From Methanobacterium spitsbergense (lineage in GTDB: Archaea; Methanobacteriota; Methanobacteria; Methanobacteriales; Methanobacteriaceae): a stretch of DNA of 64,000 nucleotides. How positions within the stretch are numbered: position 1 is the first letter of the stretch; every line of letters begins with the position of its first letter. The translations under genes and the position numbers were made by a program. The stretch spans positions 291,569-355,568 of the forward strand of contig NZ_JAIOUQ010000003.1 in assembly GCF_019931065.1 (NCBI RefSeq), written 5' to 3'. The notes beneath the pieces are model-generated. The model was given only the letters and a program-made list of their open reading frames with translations, ran no database searches and was not told the origin of the DNA. Positions 40,813-52,283 of this stretch are shown here, in pieces.

Positions 40813-42081
40813 ATGTTTAAAAACGAAGAATACGCTCTAAAAATTAAAGAAATTACAAAAGAGCACCATAATTGGATGGAAAATAGTATAAATCTTATTG
40901 CAAGTGAAAATATAACAAGCACCAGTGTCAGGGAGGCTTTAGCTTCAGATCTATCTCATAGATATGCAGAAGGTCTTTCTGGTTGTAGACTCTACGAAGG
41001 CTGCAAGTATGTTGACGAGATAGAAGATATAACTGTGAAACTTTCAAAAAAGATTTTTAAAGCAGAACATGCTAATGTTCAGCCAATATCAGGCGTTGTA
41101 GCTAATATGGCATCGTTCTTTGCTCTCGCAAAACACGGCGACTCTATGATGGCTCTTGAGGTTCCTGTGGGTGGACATATCAGCCATGCAAATGTCAGCG
41201 CTGCAGGAATACGAGGATTAAAAATAGCCCCCCATCCATTTGATGAAACAAAAATGAATATCGATGCGGATGCTATGAAAAAGGATATAATCGAGAAAAA
41301 GCCAAAAATAGTACTCTTAGGTGGCAGTTTATTTCTGTTCCCACATCCAGTAGAAGACGCTAGAGAAGCAGCAGATGAAGTGGGCGCAAAGGTAATGTAC
41401 GATGGTGCACATGTTCTTGGTTTGATAGCAGGAGGATATTTCCAGGACCCTCTTAGGGAAGGTGCAGATCTTCTTGTAGGAAGTACACATAAAACTTTTC
41501 CAGGACCACAAGGAGGTATAATCCTCTGTAAGGAAGATATAGCGCACAAAATAGATGATGCAGTCTTCCCGGGAGTTGTAAGTAACCATCATCTCCATCA
41601 TCTTGCAGCACTAGGAATAGCTACATCAGAAATGCTCGAATTTGGTAGTGCTTATGCCAAACAAATAATCAAAAATGCACAGGCACTTGCACAGGAACTA
41701 TACTCTCTTGGATTTAATGTACTTTGTGAAGATCAAGGATTCACTGAGTCCCATCAGCTAGCAATGGATGTATCAAATGTTGGAAGAGCAGCTAAACTTG
41801 CAAAGGACCTTGAATCAAACAACATAATTCTCAACAAGAATCTATTCCCATGGGACGATGTAAACCGCTCAGATGATCCATCGGGTATCCGTATTGGAAC
41901 ACAAGAAATAACCAGACGTGGATTAAAAGAGAAAAATATGTCAGAAGTGGCAGAATTCATTAAAAGAGTTGCAATTGATGGAGAAAATGTTAAACAAGAA
42001 GTTACAGAATTTATAAAACAACATAATAAAGTGCATTATGCATTCAAAGAAGATGAAGCATACAATTATGTTGACTTCTAA
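40813..42081 (+). CDS. glyA: Serine hydroxymethyltransferase
   Basis: This PLP enzyme interconverts serine and glycine, using tetrahydromethanopterin as C1 carrier in methanogens. The 422 residues show [46 protein letters not shown], the PLP-lysine motif [14 protein letters not shown] and [21 protein letters not shown] precedes ATG 40813. Downstream is a pterin-linked flavoprotein, which fits the cofactor use. A T8 run lies in the 42-nt gap between the two genes. Confidence 0.97.
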   Translation: MFKNEEYALKIKEITKEHHNWMENSINLIASENITSTSVREALASDLSHRYAEGLSGCRLYEGCKYVDEIEDITVKLSKKIFKAEHANVQPISGVVANMASFFALAKHGDSMMALEVPVGGHISHANVSAAGIRGLKIAPHPFDETKMNIDADAMKKDIIEKKPKIVLLGGSLFLFPHPVEDAREAADEVGAKVMYDGAHVLGLIAGGYFQDPLREGADLLVGSTHKTFPGPQGGIILCKEDIAHKIDDAVFPGVVSNHHLHHLAALGIATSEMLEFGSAYAKQIIKNAQALAQELYSLGFNVLCEDQGFTESHQLAMDVSNVGRAAKLAKDLESNNIILNKNLFPWDDVNRSDDPSGIRIGTQEITRRGLKEKNMSEVAEFIKRVAIDGENVKQEVTEFIKQHNKVHYAFKEDEAYNYVDF

Positions 42082-42123
42082 GAATTTTAACATCCTTTTT
42101 TTTAGACCTATAGGAGAAGTAAT

Positions 42124-42813
42124 ATGAGAATTGCCTGGGGAATTACAGGAGCAGGACATCTACTAAAAGAAAGCGTAAACATATTGGTTGAACTTTCAAA
42201 GACACATGAAGTTACGATACTACTTTCAGGTGCTGGTGAAGAAGTTCTTAAAATGTATGGCCTTTTTGAAACAGTTAAAAAGTTAACTGGAGGTAAATAT
42301 AGGGAACTTGTACTTGAAGCTGATCAACACGCTAGTTTCCCAATGACCGGGCGTTTTTCATTAGGGACATACGATATTCTCGTTGTTTCTCCTACAACTT
42401 CTAATACCATTGGGAAAATTGTTAATGGTATAGCAGATACCCTAATTACTAATGCAGTTGCGCAATCAGGTAAAGGAATGGTTAAAACCTACATTATCCC
42501 TGTTGATATGGAATCTGGTGACCTTCAAACCGTTTTACCATCAAAACTAGAACTTGACACATGCCAGGATTGTGAAATATGTGAAGCAGCTGCAGCCTGC
42601 CCAAGTAATGCAATTACTCCAGGTGTGGAAATAAACCTCTTGAAATGTGAGGGCTGCGGTGCTTGTCAAGTTGCCTGTTCATTTGGAGCTGTAACCGGAG
42701 GTAAACTCATCACCATACATATGAGGGATATTGATATCCAAAACACTGCAAAATTAAGTGAAATTGAAGGAATAAATGTATTGAATCACCCATCAGATTT
42801 GAACATCATTTAA
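42124..42813 (+). CDS. Dihydromethanopterin reductase-like flavoprotein (MJ0208 family)
   Basis: The 229-aa protein has an N-terminal flavoprotein (Rossmann-like FMN fold, [14 protein letters not shown] ... [25 protein letters not shown]) and a C-terminal ferredoxin domain. The latter has two cluster motifs ([14 protein letters not shown] and [12 protein letters not shown]). Family members include DmrX, which reduces dihydromethanopterin to tetrahydromethanopterin. Adjacent glyA uses the product. AGGAGAAGT precedes ATG 42124. The assignment to DmrX activity is inferred. Confidence 0.85.
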   Translation: MRIAWGITGAGHLLKESVNILVELSKTHEVTILLSGAGEEVLKMYGLFETVKKLTGGKYRELVLEADQHASFPMTGRFSLGTYDILVVSPTTSNTIGKIVNGIADTLITNAVAQSGKGMVKTYIIPVDMESGDLQTVLPSKLELDTCQDCEICEAAAACPSNAITPGVEINLLKCEGCGACQVACSFGAVTGGKLITIHMRDIDIQNTAKLSEIEGINVLNHPSDLNII

Positions 42814-42992
42814 TTTTAAGCTTCTTTTTTTGAATACTACAATTTTGGCTATTATATCCGGTTTATTTCACTTTTAAATCCTAATCATGCTCTTATTGAA
42901 AATATAAAATTACTAATGGATCTTCAATACATAAAATAGATTGGAAATCCTAATATCAAATTTTTTAATACATTCAATAAAGGAGTGATTAA

Positions 42993-43382
42993 ATGTCAAA
43001 CGGTAAAAGAATAGATTTTCTTGTGGATGAACTCCAAAATGATGATTGGATTGTTCGAGAAGATGCTGCAGAACTTCTTGCAGAAATTGGAGATCCTGAA
43101 GCTGTTGAACCACTCATAAAATCATTGGATGATGACGATTGGCATGTTAAGGAAGCTGCTGCCCTTTCACTGGCAATTTTCGCAGATTCTCGGGCTGTTG
43201 ACCCGTTAATTCATCTCATGAAAGATGAAAAGGCAAGTGTGCGTTATGCAGCAGCTTTAGGATTAGCATCCATAGCAGACGAAAGAGCATTAAAAGTTCT
43301 TAAAAAAGCTATTGAAGATGATAACCCCATAGTAAGAAAGGTGGCAAAGCTGGGAATTGACGCAATTGAAAAGAAAGAATAA
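42993..43382 (+). CDS. HEAT-repeat protein (PBS-lyase type)
   Basis: The 129-aa all-helical protein is made of four HEAT-like units of about 31 residues with the recurring pattern DDDWxVxxxAAxxLAxxxDxxAVxPLIxxL. It is likely a protein-protein scaffold; no catalytic residues are visible. AAAGGAGTGAT is 8 nt from ATG 42993. The partner is unknown. Confidence 0.9.
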   Translation: MSNGKRIDFLVDELQNDDWIVREDAAELLAEIGDPEAVEPLIKSLDDDDWHVKEAAALSLAIFADSRAVDPLIHLMKDEKASVRYAAALGLASIADERALKVLKKAIEDDNPIVRKVAKLGIDAIEKKE

Positions 43383-43424
43383 ATAAATTCTTTTTGTAAT
43401 TAATTCAAATTATAAAAATCAATG

Positions 43425-43748
43425 TTAGTATTTAACACTATAACTAATGTACATAAATAAAATACCTAGAAGTGCCCATACAACGGAGTTCAAAGTTGAT
43501 ATGCCTAATTGTGAGAATTCAATTCCTACAATCCCTGCTATGAATAAAAATATTCCTGCAGCATAAAGCACAATCTTTCTAACCCTCGTGCCATAGCCAA
43601 TTGCTAGAAACACTGCTCCAAGGACTGCCCATACTACTGATGTAAAGAGTGTAAAACCTAACTGAGGTAAAATAATTCCCAGAATCCCAGATATAAGTAG
43701 GAATAGGCCCGCAATGTAGAGTACTATCTTAGTTGTTTGTTTTTTCAT
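43425..43748 (-). CDS. Four-TM membrane protein built from a duplicated hairpin
   Basis: The 107-aa protein has two copies of a unit of about 46 residues (KIVLYxAGxFLxIxGIxGI ... QLGxxxxxSVVWAxLGxxFxxIxY), residues about 6-52 and 57-102. Each gives two TM helices. No known function. GAGGAA precedes ATG 43748. It converges with the HEAT gene. Confidence 0.8.
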   Translation of the reverse strand: MKKQTTKIVLYIAGLFLLISGILGIILPQLGFTLFTSVVWAVLGAVFLAIGYGTRVRKIVLYAAGIFLFIAGIVGIEFSQLGISTLNSVVWALLGILFMYISYSVKY

Positions 43749-43851
43749 AAAATTCCTCTTACTTTAATGTATTTATATTTTCTTGTTTAATAATTAAAAA
43801 TAAATTATTTTGGTTTTGTTACATCCCAAAATACTCAATTTATATGATATA

Positions 43852-44700
43852 TTAAGAACTTTGGAGCGTCATTATGGTAATTTCAGGTGGACAGTTTATT
43901 CGAATCCAAAAAACATTGGTTCCAAGACCTCTGTTAGTATACTGAATCATATCTCCAACTTTATATTCTCCCAACGGATATTTTTTGAATTGAGAACCTC
44001 TGAATGGTGTTCCTAATCCTGGAATAATCATTTGGCCGCCATGAGAATGTCCTGAAAGTTGTACACAAAATCTTCCTGTTGCTGAACTTTCATCAGCAAA
44101 ATCTGGTTCGTGTGCTAGTAAAATTGCAGGTCCTGATTTTGGAAGTTTTTTTAACACTGCATTTAAATCATGCTTTTCCAAGGTGATACTGTCTACTCCA
44201 GCTATGTGAAGCATGGCATCTTCACGTTTTATGGTGTAAACATCGTTTTCAAGTTCTATGATCTTACTTTCATCCATTACCCTACGAATATCTTCGGCAC
44301 CTATCCAATGGTCATGATTTCCAAGCACAGCCACAGTTGCATCTTTTGGATTAAGATTTTTGAGAAATCTTAACATGTCTAGAACCGCCTCATTCACCAC
44401 ATATGAAACAGAATCCCCCGTTATAGCAACAATATCAGGGTTCTGTTTATTTACAAGATTTACTACACCTTCAATACGTTTGGCAGATATCCACTGTCCC
44501 AAATGTATGTCACTAATATGTACTATTCGATAGCCATTAAAAATAGGGTCAAGATCGGGTATTGTTACATTTAAGGGTACAATTTCAAAGTCCCTTGCAT
44601 CAAATTCATGTATTCCAAGTACATCCCTGAAACCAGACATAGCAATCTGCATTTTTTGACGTAACATCAGGGCCCTGAGGTTAGAATGAGTTTCTTTCAT
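43852..44700 (-). CDS. Metallophosphoesterase
   Basis: The 282-aa calcineurin-like phosphoesterase of the YkuE/LpxH-like group has all metal motifs: SDIHLGQW, TGDSVS, LGNHDHW, AHEPDF and LSGHSHGG, so it should bind two metals. The substrate is unknown; membrane-associated relatives act on nucleotides or lipids. No signal peptide is obvious. ATG 44700 lacks an SD. Confidence 0.93.
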   Translation of the reverse strand: MKETHSNLRALMLRQKMQIAMSGFRDVLGIHEFDARDFEIVPLNVTIPDLDPIFNGYRIVHISDIHLGQWISAKRIEGVVNLVNKQNPDIVAITGDSVSYVVNEAVLDMLRFLKNLNPKDATVAVLGNHDHWIGAEDIRRVMDESKIIELENDVYTIKREDAMLHIAGVDSITLEKHDLNAVLKKLPKSGPAILLAHEPDFADESSATGRFCVQLSGHSHGGQMIIPGLGTPFRGSQFKKYPLGEYKVGDMIQYTNRGLGTNVFWIRINCPPEITIMTLQSS

Positions 44701-44783
44701 AGTTTTTTCATTTAAATATTGTAAAATGATTAAATTTCTATTGATTATGAATTTTAAATATAAATTAGAATTTTAATGTTTAT

Positions 44784-45074
44784 TTAAATGATATCTAAGT
44801 CTTCATCCTCTAGAAGGCTAGTTAAATAAACTGTCATTTCTATCTCTTCACGTGCAATGAAATCTTCGATCCGTAATTGAGCATCAGCACTCCCCAATGG
44901 GAAATATTTCTCTTCGAAATGGGTTGTAATAAACATATCTCCATTTTTTAACTCTATATCCCCTTCAACATTACCTCGAAGCTTTTCCTGATCTTCTGGG
45001 TCTATTCCAGTAACCTTATAGATAATATAATAATCGTTAGAATCTGAACCATAATCAAATATTTCCACTTTCAT
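44784..45074 (-). CDS. Conserved hypothetical acidic protein
   Basis: No family is recognised. The 96-aa product starts MKVEIFDYGSDSNDYYIIYKV. It is beta-rich in its first half (GNVEGDIELKNGDMFITTHFEEKYFPLG) with an acidic helical C-terminus ending EDEDLDII. ATG 45074 is preferred since GGAGG is 9 nt upstream and the longer frame would overlap the DUF192 gene. It is cotranscribed with that gene. Confidence 0.7.
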   Translation of the reverse strand: MKVEIFDYGSDSNDYYIIYKVTGIDPEDQEKLRGNVEGDIELKNGDMFITTHFEEKYFPLGSADAQLRIEDFIAREEIEMTVYLTSLLEDEDLDII

Positions 45075-45130
45075 AACTGGACCTCCAACATTTTGTATTA
45101 ATATTTGTTGATGCGATCTCATGTATTTTT

Positions 45131-45502
45131 TTATATACAATCACTTGTGAAATCCAGTTCATCGCCAATATCAAGGTCAAATTTGTTAATTGTACCTTTT
45201 TCCATTTCAATAACGTATCTCGCAGGTACGATCGGCGTGTAAGTCTTCCAAGGTTCAATTGATATCATATCAACCACTTTTTTGTTAGAATCAGTAAATA
45301 ATATATCAAGTGGGAATCTCATGAAAAACATATGAATGGCAGAACCCCACCTGCTCCTGGTGTTTGGTAGTTTAAGTATAAGACCCCTTTCAAGATCTCG
45401 CCTGAACATTAACCCCATGAACCTTGACATAAAGGTGTTAGCAATATCAAATTTGCCCAAATTAGTTCCCTTACTTTTATTTACTAAAACAACGTATTTC
45501 AT
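45131..45502 (-). CDS. DUF192 family protein
   Basis: The 123-aa protein has the DUF192 signature: [48 protein letters not shown] and ARYVIEM..G. It is a small beta-barrel family common near membranes, with no proven function. Bacterial forms are secreted, but this one has no signal peptide. GGGTGTAAAG precedes ATG 45502. Confidence 0.93.
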   Translation of the reverse strand: MKYVVLVNKSKGTNLGKFDIANTFMSRFMGLMFRRDLERGLILKLPNTRSRWGSAIHMFFMRFPLDILFTDSNKKVVDMISIEPWKTYTPIVPARYVIEMEKGTINKFDLDIGDELDFTSDCI

Positions 45503-46293
45503 AGCTTTACACCCATATTTTATCGTGTTTATATTATGGTTTAATAATAATGGAATATTAGTTTTGTCTAGTTTTATTTAGATTCCAATGAAATTTTTGG
45601 TTTTGAGAATATCATAAATATTAAAATTCTTGGATATTACAATATTTTCATCAAATTTATTCTATAATATAATGTAACGGATCATTGATAATTCATTAAC
45701 TATATAGTTAATTTAATTTTTACATGATCCTTCCATATAAATTCATTATGGACCATTTCAATTACTCATTATATGAACATTATAATGTATATGTTTTAAT
45801 CCCAATTGTTTTTTTTATCACAAAGCGTTTGGTATTCCCCCTATCAAATGAATGTTTACTTAGAGAAAACCTCCATTAAACAAACAACATACTTGAGGGT
45901 TATTATACAAATACACTTAATACATTTGTTGAAAAACATAATTTTAAAGTAAAAAAAATGAGTGTTGTACAGACTACATTATAGCAAAAAGATTTTAGTT
46001 CATCAGCATTATTTCAATCTAAGAACGAAACAATTAAATGGGAATCTATTTGGTCTTGAAAAGAGGTTAAACAAATTTGTTTTTTAAAAAAAACATGAAT
46101 CTTTAAAACATTAACAAATAAAATATTAAGATGAGAATTTTATGGATACCTAACCGACCTCCTTATCCAATAACATATTAGTATAATAATTCAAAAAAAG
46201 GCCCATACAGAAGTTTTTTACAAAAATTATCAATTTTTACATTTCAACAACACATATAAACTAATTATAGTTCGAGATAAATATAAGGTCGTT
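45503..46293. other. 791-nt region without an intact gene; possible decayed ORF
   Basis: Very AT-rich. From 45880 to 46059 one plus-strand frame reads protein-like sequence (NNILEGYYTNTLNTFVEKHN, then KKMSVVQTTL) interrupted by TAG at 45982. It may be a fragment of a dead gene, possibly a transposase or surface protein; I cannot name it. I see no terminal repeats. A TATA-like ACATATAAAC near 46250 could serve the surface-protein gene. Confidence 0.4.
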
Positions 46294-47140
46294 ATGATTA
46301 TGAAAAATAATTTAATAGTTATTATGGTTTTTGTTTTGTGTTTAGGCGGTTTTATTGTTGGTATGACAATTAGTACAAATTTAAATAATAGCATGATATT
46401 AAATAGTAAAACAAATGATTTAGAGGCAAGTGATATCGGAATTACCACTTTAAATGGTTTTAAGGGAGTATCAAATAGTTTTGAAAATCAGGAAAATATA
46501 AAATATGATCTTAATGTAGACGGCACAGAAGCCGTAAAAGAAGTTAATAGAAAAAATAGTCATAATAACATTACTAATACTAACAATACCACTAAATTGC
46601 GCCCTGTATATATCACTTGTGATAATATATACAATAAAAAATCAGATACCGATAGAATACAACAACTAAGCCAAATATTGAAAAAGAAAGGTTTAAAAGT
46701 AGTGAATTATGGGTTAGGTCCGAATTTTCATTATACTGTCCTAAAAGATAGTAATGTACCCAAGAATGCCTTAATTGTTAATGTATATGGTGGAGTTTGT
46801 GCAGGCACAATATGGGAAATGAATACTAAATCTTATACAATATTACCGAAGCAATAGAAGCGTATTTTCAGTCTGGATAAAAATAAATATTGATAAGATT
46901 GAGTTTTTACGTAGGGCACCTGACGATAATTTTACACCATTATATAAAACGCCCGGAGGATTACCTGATGCATATGATGTTAATCAAAATGGGATAATTG
47001 AACCTGGTCAACCAAAAAGGGAAGACGGTTTAAAAAACCCTGCAAGATACTTAAAATCTTGGGGTTATCACTACATCTATATGCCGCAAATAGATTTAAA
47101 CAAACTAGCAGAAAGAATATATCAAGAGGCCAAACTATAA
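46294..47140 (+). pseudogene. Exported surface protein gene with a frameshift
   Basis: The first frame (ATG 46294) has a signal/anchor helix (about 5-27), a polar Asn/Thr-rich stretch, then a domain with RPVYITCDNIYNKKSDTDRI and VPKNALIVNVYGGVCAGTIWEM, ending at TAG 46857. The +1 frame continues YYRSNRSVFSVWIKI ... NFTPLYKTPGGLPDAYDVN ... IYQEAKL to TAA 47140. Removing one base near 46831 (for example in AAA) restores about 281 aa. Similar domains occur in methanobacterial surface proteins, from memory; the function is unknown. Isolation in poor sequence suggests real decay more than in the other two frameshift cases. Confidence 0.65.
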
Positions 47141-47485
47141 AAAAATTGTGGATGTTTTAATTCTTCATCTTTTATTAAATTATAACCATCTCATTTTATT
47201 AATCAATCGGATTAACAGTAATTCATAGATTTTTATAAAATTTGCAAAATTTTGATATATATATACAAATTTGTTGGTTTGTTACTCTCACTAGTTAAAA
47301 AATAGTTAATCATGGATCATTTTTTATATCAGTTATTTCAAATGCCATACAGTAACACTATCTTAAAGTATATGTTAATTATTGTTGTTGTTACCCCAAT
47401 AAAAAGTAAATATAATTATTTTATTAACATATCTCTAAGGAGATAGTTTTAACTCACTGATTAATATTAATATGGGAGGCCATTT
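47141..47485. other. Gene-free region upstream of the SAM synthetase gene
   Basis: A TATA-like GATATATATAT (47254-47264) is flanked by two dyads: AAAATTT-GCA-AAATTTT (47237-47253) and ACAAATTTGT (47265-47274). A second TATA-like TAAATATAATTA (about 47407-47418) is closer to the gene and followed by a hairpin. The upstream promoter would give a leader of about 200 nt or a separate short RNA. No GC-rich riboswitch core is seen. Confidence 0.45.
47430..47445 (+). promoter_or_regulatory. Leader hairpin of the SAM synthetase mRNA
   Basis: TATCTC-TAAG-GAGATA forms a perfect 6-bp stem with a four-base loop. It would lie at the extreme 5' end of a transcript initiated from the near TATA box, 40 nt before the ATG. 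The loop holds AAGG, similar to an SD. Confidence 0.35.
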
Positions 47486-48691
47486 ATGAGGAACATCATT
47501 GTAAAAGAGCTTATTCAAAAACCTATTGAAGAGCAAGAAGTCGAGATAGTAGAAAGAAAGGGTATAGGTCACCCTGACAGTATAAGCGATGGGATAGCAG
47601 AATCAGTAAGTAGAGCATTATGCCATGCTTACCTGGAAAATTTTGGTGGAATTCTGCATCATAACACAGACGAAGTCCAGATAACTGCAGGAGAATCTGA
47701 TCCACATTTCGGTGGTGGGGAGATTATCAAACCTATAGACATACTTCTAACAGGCCGTGGAGTCTCAGAATTTGAAGGTAAGAAAGTAGGTATAGACAGA
47801 ATTGCAATAATGGCTGCTAAAGAATATTTAAAAGAAAATATTATTAACTTAGACGTTGAAAGTACAGCAGTCGTAGAATGTAAGATTGGTCATGGTTCAG
47901 GAGACCTTGTTGATGTTTTCAAAAGGGATGGAATGCCATCATCCAATGACACATCATTTGGTGTAGGATTCGCACCATTTTCAGAGACAGAAAAAATAGT
48001 TCTAGCAACAGAAGAACTGTTAAACTCTAGAAGCTTTAAAAAGAAATACCCTCAGGTTGGAGAGGATATAAAGGTTATGGGGCTCCGTGAAGATAATAAA
48101 ATAGTTTTAACAACCGCAGTAGCAATGGTTTCAAAATATGTCGATGGAAGAGACACATACCTAAATGTTAAGGACGAACTAACAGATATAATAACAGATC
48201 TTGCTCTGAAACAAACAGACAGGGAAGTTGAGACCTTCATAAATACTGGTGACGATAATTCCTGCGAGTCAGAAAAGGGTTATTACTTAACTGTAACTGG
48301 TACCTCAGCAGAAATGGGTGATGATGGCTCTGTTGGAAGAGGTAACAGGGCAAATGGACTTATAACCCCTAACAGACCAATGTCTATGGAAGCAACATCA
48401 GGTAAAAATCCAATAAACCACGTCGGTAAAATTTACAATCTTTTATCAAATAAAATGGCAGAGGATATAACAAGAGAAATAGAAGGAATCCAACAGATCC
48501 ATATTATGATCTTAAGTCAGATTGGAAAACCTATTGATCATCCTAAAGCTGCAAGCGCACAGATAATTGTTAACGACGGTTACAACATCGAATCTGTAAA
48601 CAAGGATGTTGAAGGAATAATGGACAACTGGCTTGAAAACATTGGGAAAATCACGGAAATGATGGTTGAAGGTAAAATTAGAACATTCTAA
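47486..48691 (+). CDS. mat: S-adenosylmethionine synthetase, archaeal type
   Basis: Makes SAM from methionine and ATP. This is the archaeal MAT family, distant from bacterial MetK. The 401-aa protein has [96 protein letters not shown] and [24 protein letters not shown] is 7 nt before ATG 47486. It appears to be its own transcription unit. Confidence 0.98.
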   Translation: MRNIIVKELIQKPIEEQEVEIVERKGIGHPDSISDGIAESVSRALCHAYLENFGGILHHNTDEVQITAGESDPHFGGGEIIKPIDILLTGRGVSEFEGKKVGIDRIAIMAAKEYLKENIINLDVESTAVVECKIGHGSGDLVDVFKRDGMPSSNDTSFGVGFAPFSETEKIVLATEELLNSRSFKKKYPQVGEDIKVMGLREDNKIVLTTAVAMVSKYVDGRDTYLNVKDELTDIITDLALKQTDREVETFINTGDDNSCESEKGYYLTVTGTSAEMGDDGSVGRGNRANGLITPNRPMSMEATSGKNPINHVGKIYNLLSNKMAEDITREIEGIQQIHIMILSQIGKPIDHPKAASAQIIVNDGYNIESVNKDVEGIMDNWLENIGKITEMMVEGKIRTF

Positions 48692-48951
48692 TTCTATCAA
48701 GTAAGGATCTCATTAAAATTTGAAATCTTCCCTATTTTTTATTCTTATGGGAGATATGTAGAGTTTTAACGATCCTTACCACGATTAACTTTATTATTTT
48801 CTTTTATTTCAATTTTGAATTATTTCATAATGAGTTTTCAAATTATTTTTATAGAAATTCCATTCTTAAATGTAATTAAACTATTTTATATACCTAAAAC
48901 AAACTTTAGATCAATTCACCATAACTGAAAATCATAAAGGAGAGAATCATT

Positions 48952-51900
48952 ATGCCGATAGAGGAGGCAAAACGCTCATACGAATCAAGAATCATTGAAG
49001 AGAAGGTGCAGAAGTTCTGGAATACTAGGGATATTTACGAAAGAACCAAAAAATTGAGGGAAAATAAGCCCAAATATTCATTCTTAGATGGACCTCCCTA
49101 CTGCAGCGGTAGAATACATCTTGGAACAGCGTGGAATAAAATTATCAAAGATACTTATCTTCGTTATAAGAGCATGTCTGGTTTTAACATACGCAGACAG
49201 GCCGGATGGGACACACATGGACTTCCAATCGAACATAAAGTTGAAGGACTATTAGGTTTGAAGAGTAAGAAGGAAATTGAGGAAAAAATAGGTATCGAAA
49301 ACTTTGTAAATAAGTGTAAGGATTTTGCAATAGAAAACAAAGGACTAATGACTGAACAATTCAAACTTCTGGGTATTTGGATGGATTGGGATAATCCTTA
49401 CGTTACACTTGATACCAAATATATGGAATCATGCTGGTGGACTCTTAAAAGAGCCAATGAAAAAGATTTACTAATAAATGATAAAAGAGTCATCACATGG
49501 TGCCCTAGATGTGAAACAGCCCTTGCAATGGCAGAGATTGATTACGAAAATAAGGATGACCCATCTATTTATGTTAAATTCCCACTCAAGGATCAAGAAA
49601 GTAATGAATATACAAGTTACATTCTAGTGTGGACAACAACACCATGGACTCTTCCAGCAAACATGGCCGTATGTGTAAACCCTGATTTCGAATACGCTTA
49701 TGTAAAAGTTGGAAATGATGTCTATATAATGGCAGAGGCATTGGTAGAATCAGTTTTAAATGAAAATACTGATGATCATGAAGAATGTACAGAAAGTCAT
49801 AGCCAAGAAAAGAATAAAACTTATGAAATTTTAAAAATCGTTAAGGGATCAGATCTGGAGGGCCTAGAATATAAACATCCACTTTTAGATGAAATACCTG
49901 TTCAAAAAGAATTTAAACATATAATACTACCAGGAGAACATGTTACATTAACAGAAGGTACTGGATGTGTGCACACTGCCCCAGGACACGGACCAGATGA
50001 TTTTGAAATTGGAAAAAAATATGGACTTAATATATTCTGCCCAGTGGATGAAGCAGGATTGTTTACAGAAGATGCAGGGAAATATTACGGTCAATTTGTT
50101 AAGGACGCTGATCTCAATATCATAGAAGATATTAAAACCCATCATCTCTTGTTTAGAGAAAGTATAATCAATCACAGGTACGGGTTCTGTTGGAGATGTA
50201 AAACACCAATTATCTATCTTGCAACAAAACAATGGTTTTTGAAGATTACAGAAGTGAAAGAACAAATGCTTTCAGAACTCGAAAAAGTGGAATGGGTTCC
50301 ATCATGGGCCGGTGAAAACCGTTTCAAAAACTGGGTAGAAAATGCCCGAGACTGGACTATTTCAAGACAAAGATACTGGGGAATACCAATACCAATTTGG
50401 GAATGCGTTGAATGTAAAGAAATTACTGTTATAGGTTCAATAAAAGAGTTAAAAGAACTTTCTGCAGAAGGAGAACTCAAGGGAGACTTTATCCATAGGC
50501 CGCACGTTGACGAGATAATTATCCATTGTAAGTGCGGTGGAGAAATGAAAAGGATTCCTGATGTTTTGGATGTTTGGATAGATTCCGGGGTTGCAGGTTG
50601 GGCAGCTTTACACTATCCTGAAGAGAAAGATCTTTTTGAGGAATGGTATCCATACGACTTCATTACAGAAGGTCATGATCAAACAAGAGGATGGTTCTAC
50701 TCTCAACTAGGCTGTGGAGTCATAGCAAACGACAGTACCCCTTACAAAAAGGTACTTATGCACGGATTCACCCTTGATGAAGAGGGGAAAAAGATGAGCA
50801 AATCCCTTGGAAACGTTGTTGAGCCAGAAGAAGTAGTAGAACTTTATGGTGCAGATGTTCTCAGATTTTATCTTTTATGGGGTAATAAACCATGGGAAGA
50901 CCTTAAATTTAATTGGGATGAATTGAAAAATGTAAACAAAATGTTTAACATATTGTGGAATGTCTACGTCTTTTCAACCACATATATGTCAATAGACAAT
51001 TTTGATCCCACAGAACACACCGAAGAAGATCTTAAACTACGCGTAGAGGATTTATGGATGACATCACGGGCAAATTCTCTTGCAATGGAAGTAACAGAAT
51101 CTTTAGATTCACTTCATTTCCACAAGGCAACCCGCGCAATAAACAACTTTATACTCGAAGATCTTAGTCGCTGGTACATAAGACTCATAAGGGGACGTAC
51201 ATGGATAGAAAAAGACGATCCCGATAAGTTAGGTGCATATTATACATTATATAATGCCTTAAAAATCTTAATAAAAACCATGGCACCAATTGCACCACAT
51301 ATAACAGAGGATATGTATCAAAATTTGATAAGAAGTGTTGAAACAGATGCCCCAGAGAGCCTGCACATGCTTGATTGGAGTTTTGACAAAGAACTCATAG
51401 ACAAAGAACTTGAATCTAATATGGAAATTTTACGAAAAATAATTGAAGCCTGTGCAAGAGCACGTGATGCTGCTCGCTACAAGCTTAGATGGCCTGTACG
51501 AGAAATTGTAATTGTATCTGAAGATAAAAATGTGTTGAATGCAGCTCAATCCCTCAAAAATGTTTTGATGGAACAGGCAAATACCAAAACTGTGGTTTCT
51601 TCTAATAAATTCGAAAATTTAACTGTAAAAGCATTACCAAACATGAAAACCCTAGGTCCTAAGCTTAGACAGGACGTACCAAAGGTTGCATCCAAATTAG
51701 CTGAAGCAAATGGTGATGTGATCATCAGAAAATTAGATTCTGAAGGATGTTTTATTGTAGAATTTGATGATAAAACAATTGAACTTGGTGTTGAAGATAT
51801 TGTGTTTGAAACAGAATTACCTGAGAATATTGCAAGCTCTGACTTTGACGGAGGAAATGTTTTCATTGATATAGAATTAACTCCAGAAATACTTTCTGAA

Positions 51901-52161
51901 GCTATGTCACGTGAACTTATAAGAAGGATTCAAGATATGAGAAAAGATCTTGACCTTGATGTTGAAGCAAATGTAGAAGTGGTTTTAGAATGTAGCCAAG
52001 ATTTTAAACATCTAATAGAAAACTTCACTGAATTTATATCGCATGAGGTAAGGGCCACAAACTTCTATTTTGGATCTAAAAAGGGAGATTATACTAAAGA
52101 TTGGAAGATAGAAGACTACCAACTAAAAATTACCATCAATAAAACTATAAACACAGAATGA
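48952..52161 (+). CDS. ileS: Isoleucyl-tRNA synthetase
   Basis: The 1069-aa class Ia synthetase has its HIGH motif as HLGT (56-59, in [12 protein letters not shown]) and KMSKS at about 614-618. The CP1 editing domain includes [11 protein letters not shown] and [14 protein letters not shown]. Zinc-type cysteines are WCPRCETA and [13 protein letters not shown]. The long C-terminal anticodon-binding and tail region (about 700-1069) is typical of the archaeal/eukaryotic type. AAAGGAGAG precedes ATG 48952. Purine gene purL follows after 122 nt. Confidence 0.98.
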   Translation: MPIEEAKRSYESRIIEEKVQKFWNTRDIYERTKKLRENKPKYSFLDGPPYCSGRIHLGTAWNKIIKDTYLRYKSMSGFNIRRQAGWDTHGLPIEHKVEGLLGLKSKKEIEEKIGIENFVNKCKDFAIENKGLMTEQFKLLGIWMDWDNPYVTLDTKYMESCWWTLKRANEKDLLINDKRVITWCPRCETALAMAEIDYENKDDPSIYVKFPLKDQESNEYTSYILVWTTTPWTLPANMAVCVNPDFEYAYVKVGNDVYIMAEALVESVLNENTDDHEECTESHSQEKNKTYEILKIVKGSDLEGLEYKHPLLDEIPVQKEFKHIILPGEHVTLTEGTGCVHTAPGHGPDDFEIGKKYGLNIFCPVDEAGLFTEDAGKYYGQFVKDADLNIIEDIKTHHLLFRESIINHRYGFCWRCKTPIIYLATKQWFLKITEVKEQMLSELEKVEWVPSWAGENRFKNWVENARDWTISRQRYWGIPIPIWECVECKEITVIGSIKELKELSAEGELKGDFIHRPHVDEIIIHCKCGGEMKRIPDVLDVWIDSGVAGWAALHYPEEKDLFEEWYPYDFITEGHDQTRGWFYSQLGCGVIANDSTPYKKVLMHGFTLDEEGKKMSKSLGNVVEPEEVVELYGADVLRFYLLWGNKPWEDLKFNWDELKNVNKMFNILWNVYVFSTTYMSIDNFDPTEHTEEDLKLRVEDLWMTSRANSLAMEVTESLDSLHFHKATRAINNFILEDLSRWYIRLIRGRTWIEKDDPDKLGAYYTLYNALKILIKTMAPIAPHITEDMYQNLIRSVETDAPESLHMLDWSFDKELIDKELESNMEILRKIIEACARARDAARYKLRWPVREIVIVSEDKNVLNAAQSLKNVLMEQANTKTVVSSNKFENLTVKALPNMKTLGPKLRQDVPKVASKLAEANGDVIIRKLDSEGCFIVEFDDKTIELGVEDIVFETELPENIASSDFDGGNVFIDIELTPEILSEAMSRELIRRIQDMRKDLDLDVEANVEVVLECSQDFKHLIENFTEFISHEVRATNFYFGSKKGDYTKDWKIEDYQLKITINKTINTE

Positions 52162-52283
52162 AATGGATATTGAATAAAATATTAATATCCTAGAATCTTT
52201 CATTACTATTCTAGGTTATGGAATACTATAACAAATAAGTGAAACATACTATATAAAAAAACTGCATTTCCAAATGTGATAAT

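Noticed and set aside
45880..46059. Insertion-sequence remnant
   Set aside because: The frame is protein-like but too short to name, and no inverted terminal repeats or target duplication were found, so it is only noted as possible decay.
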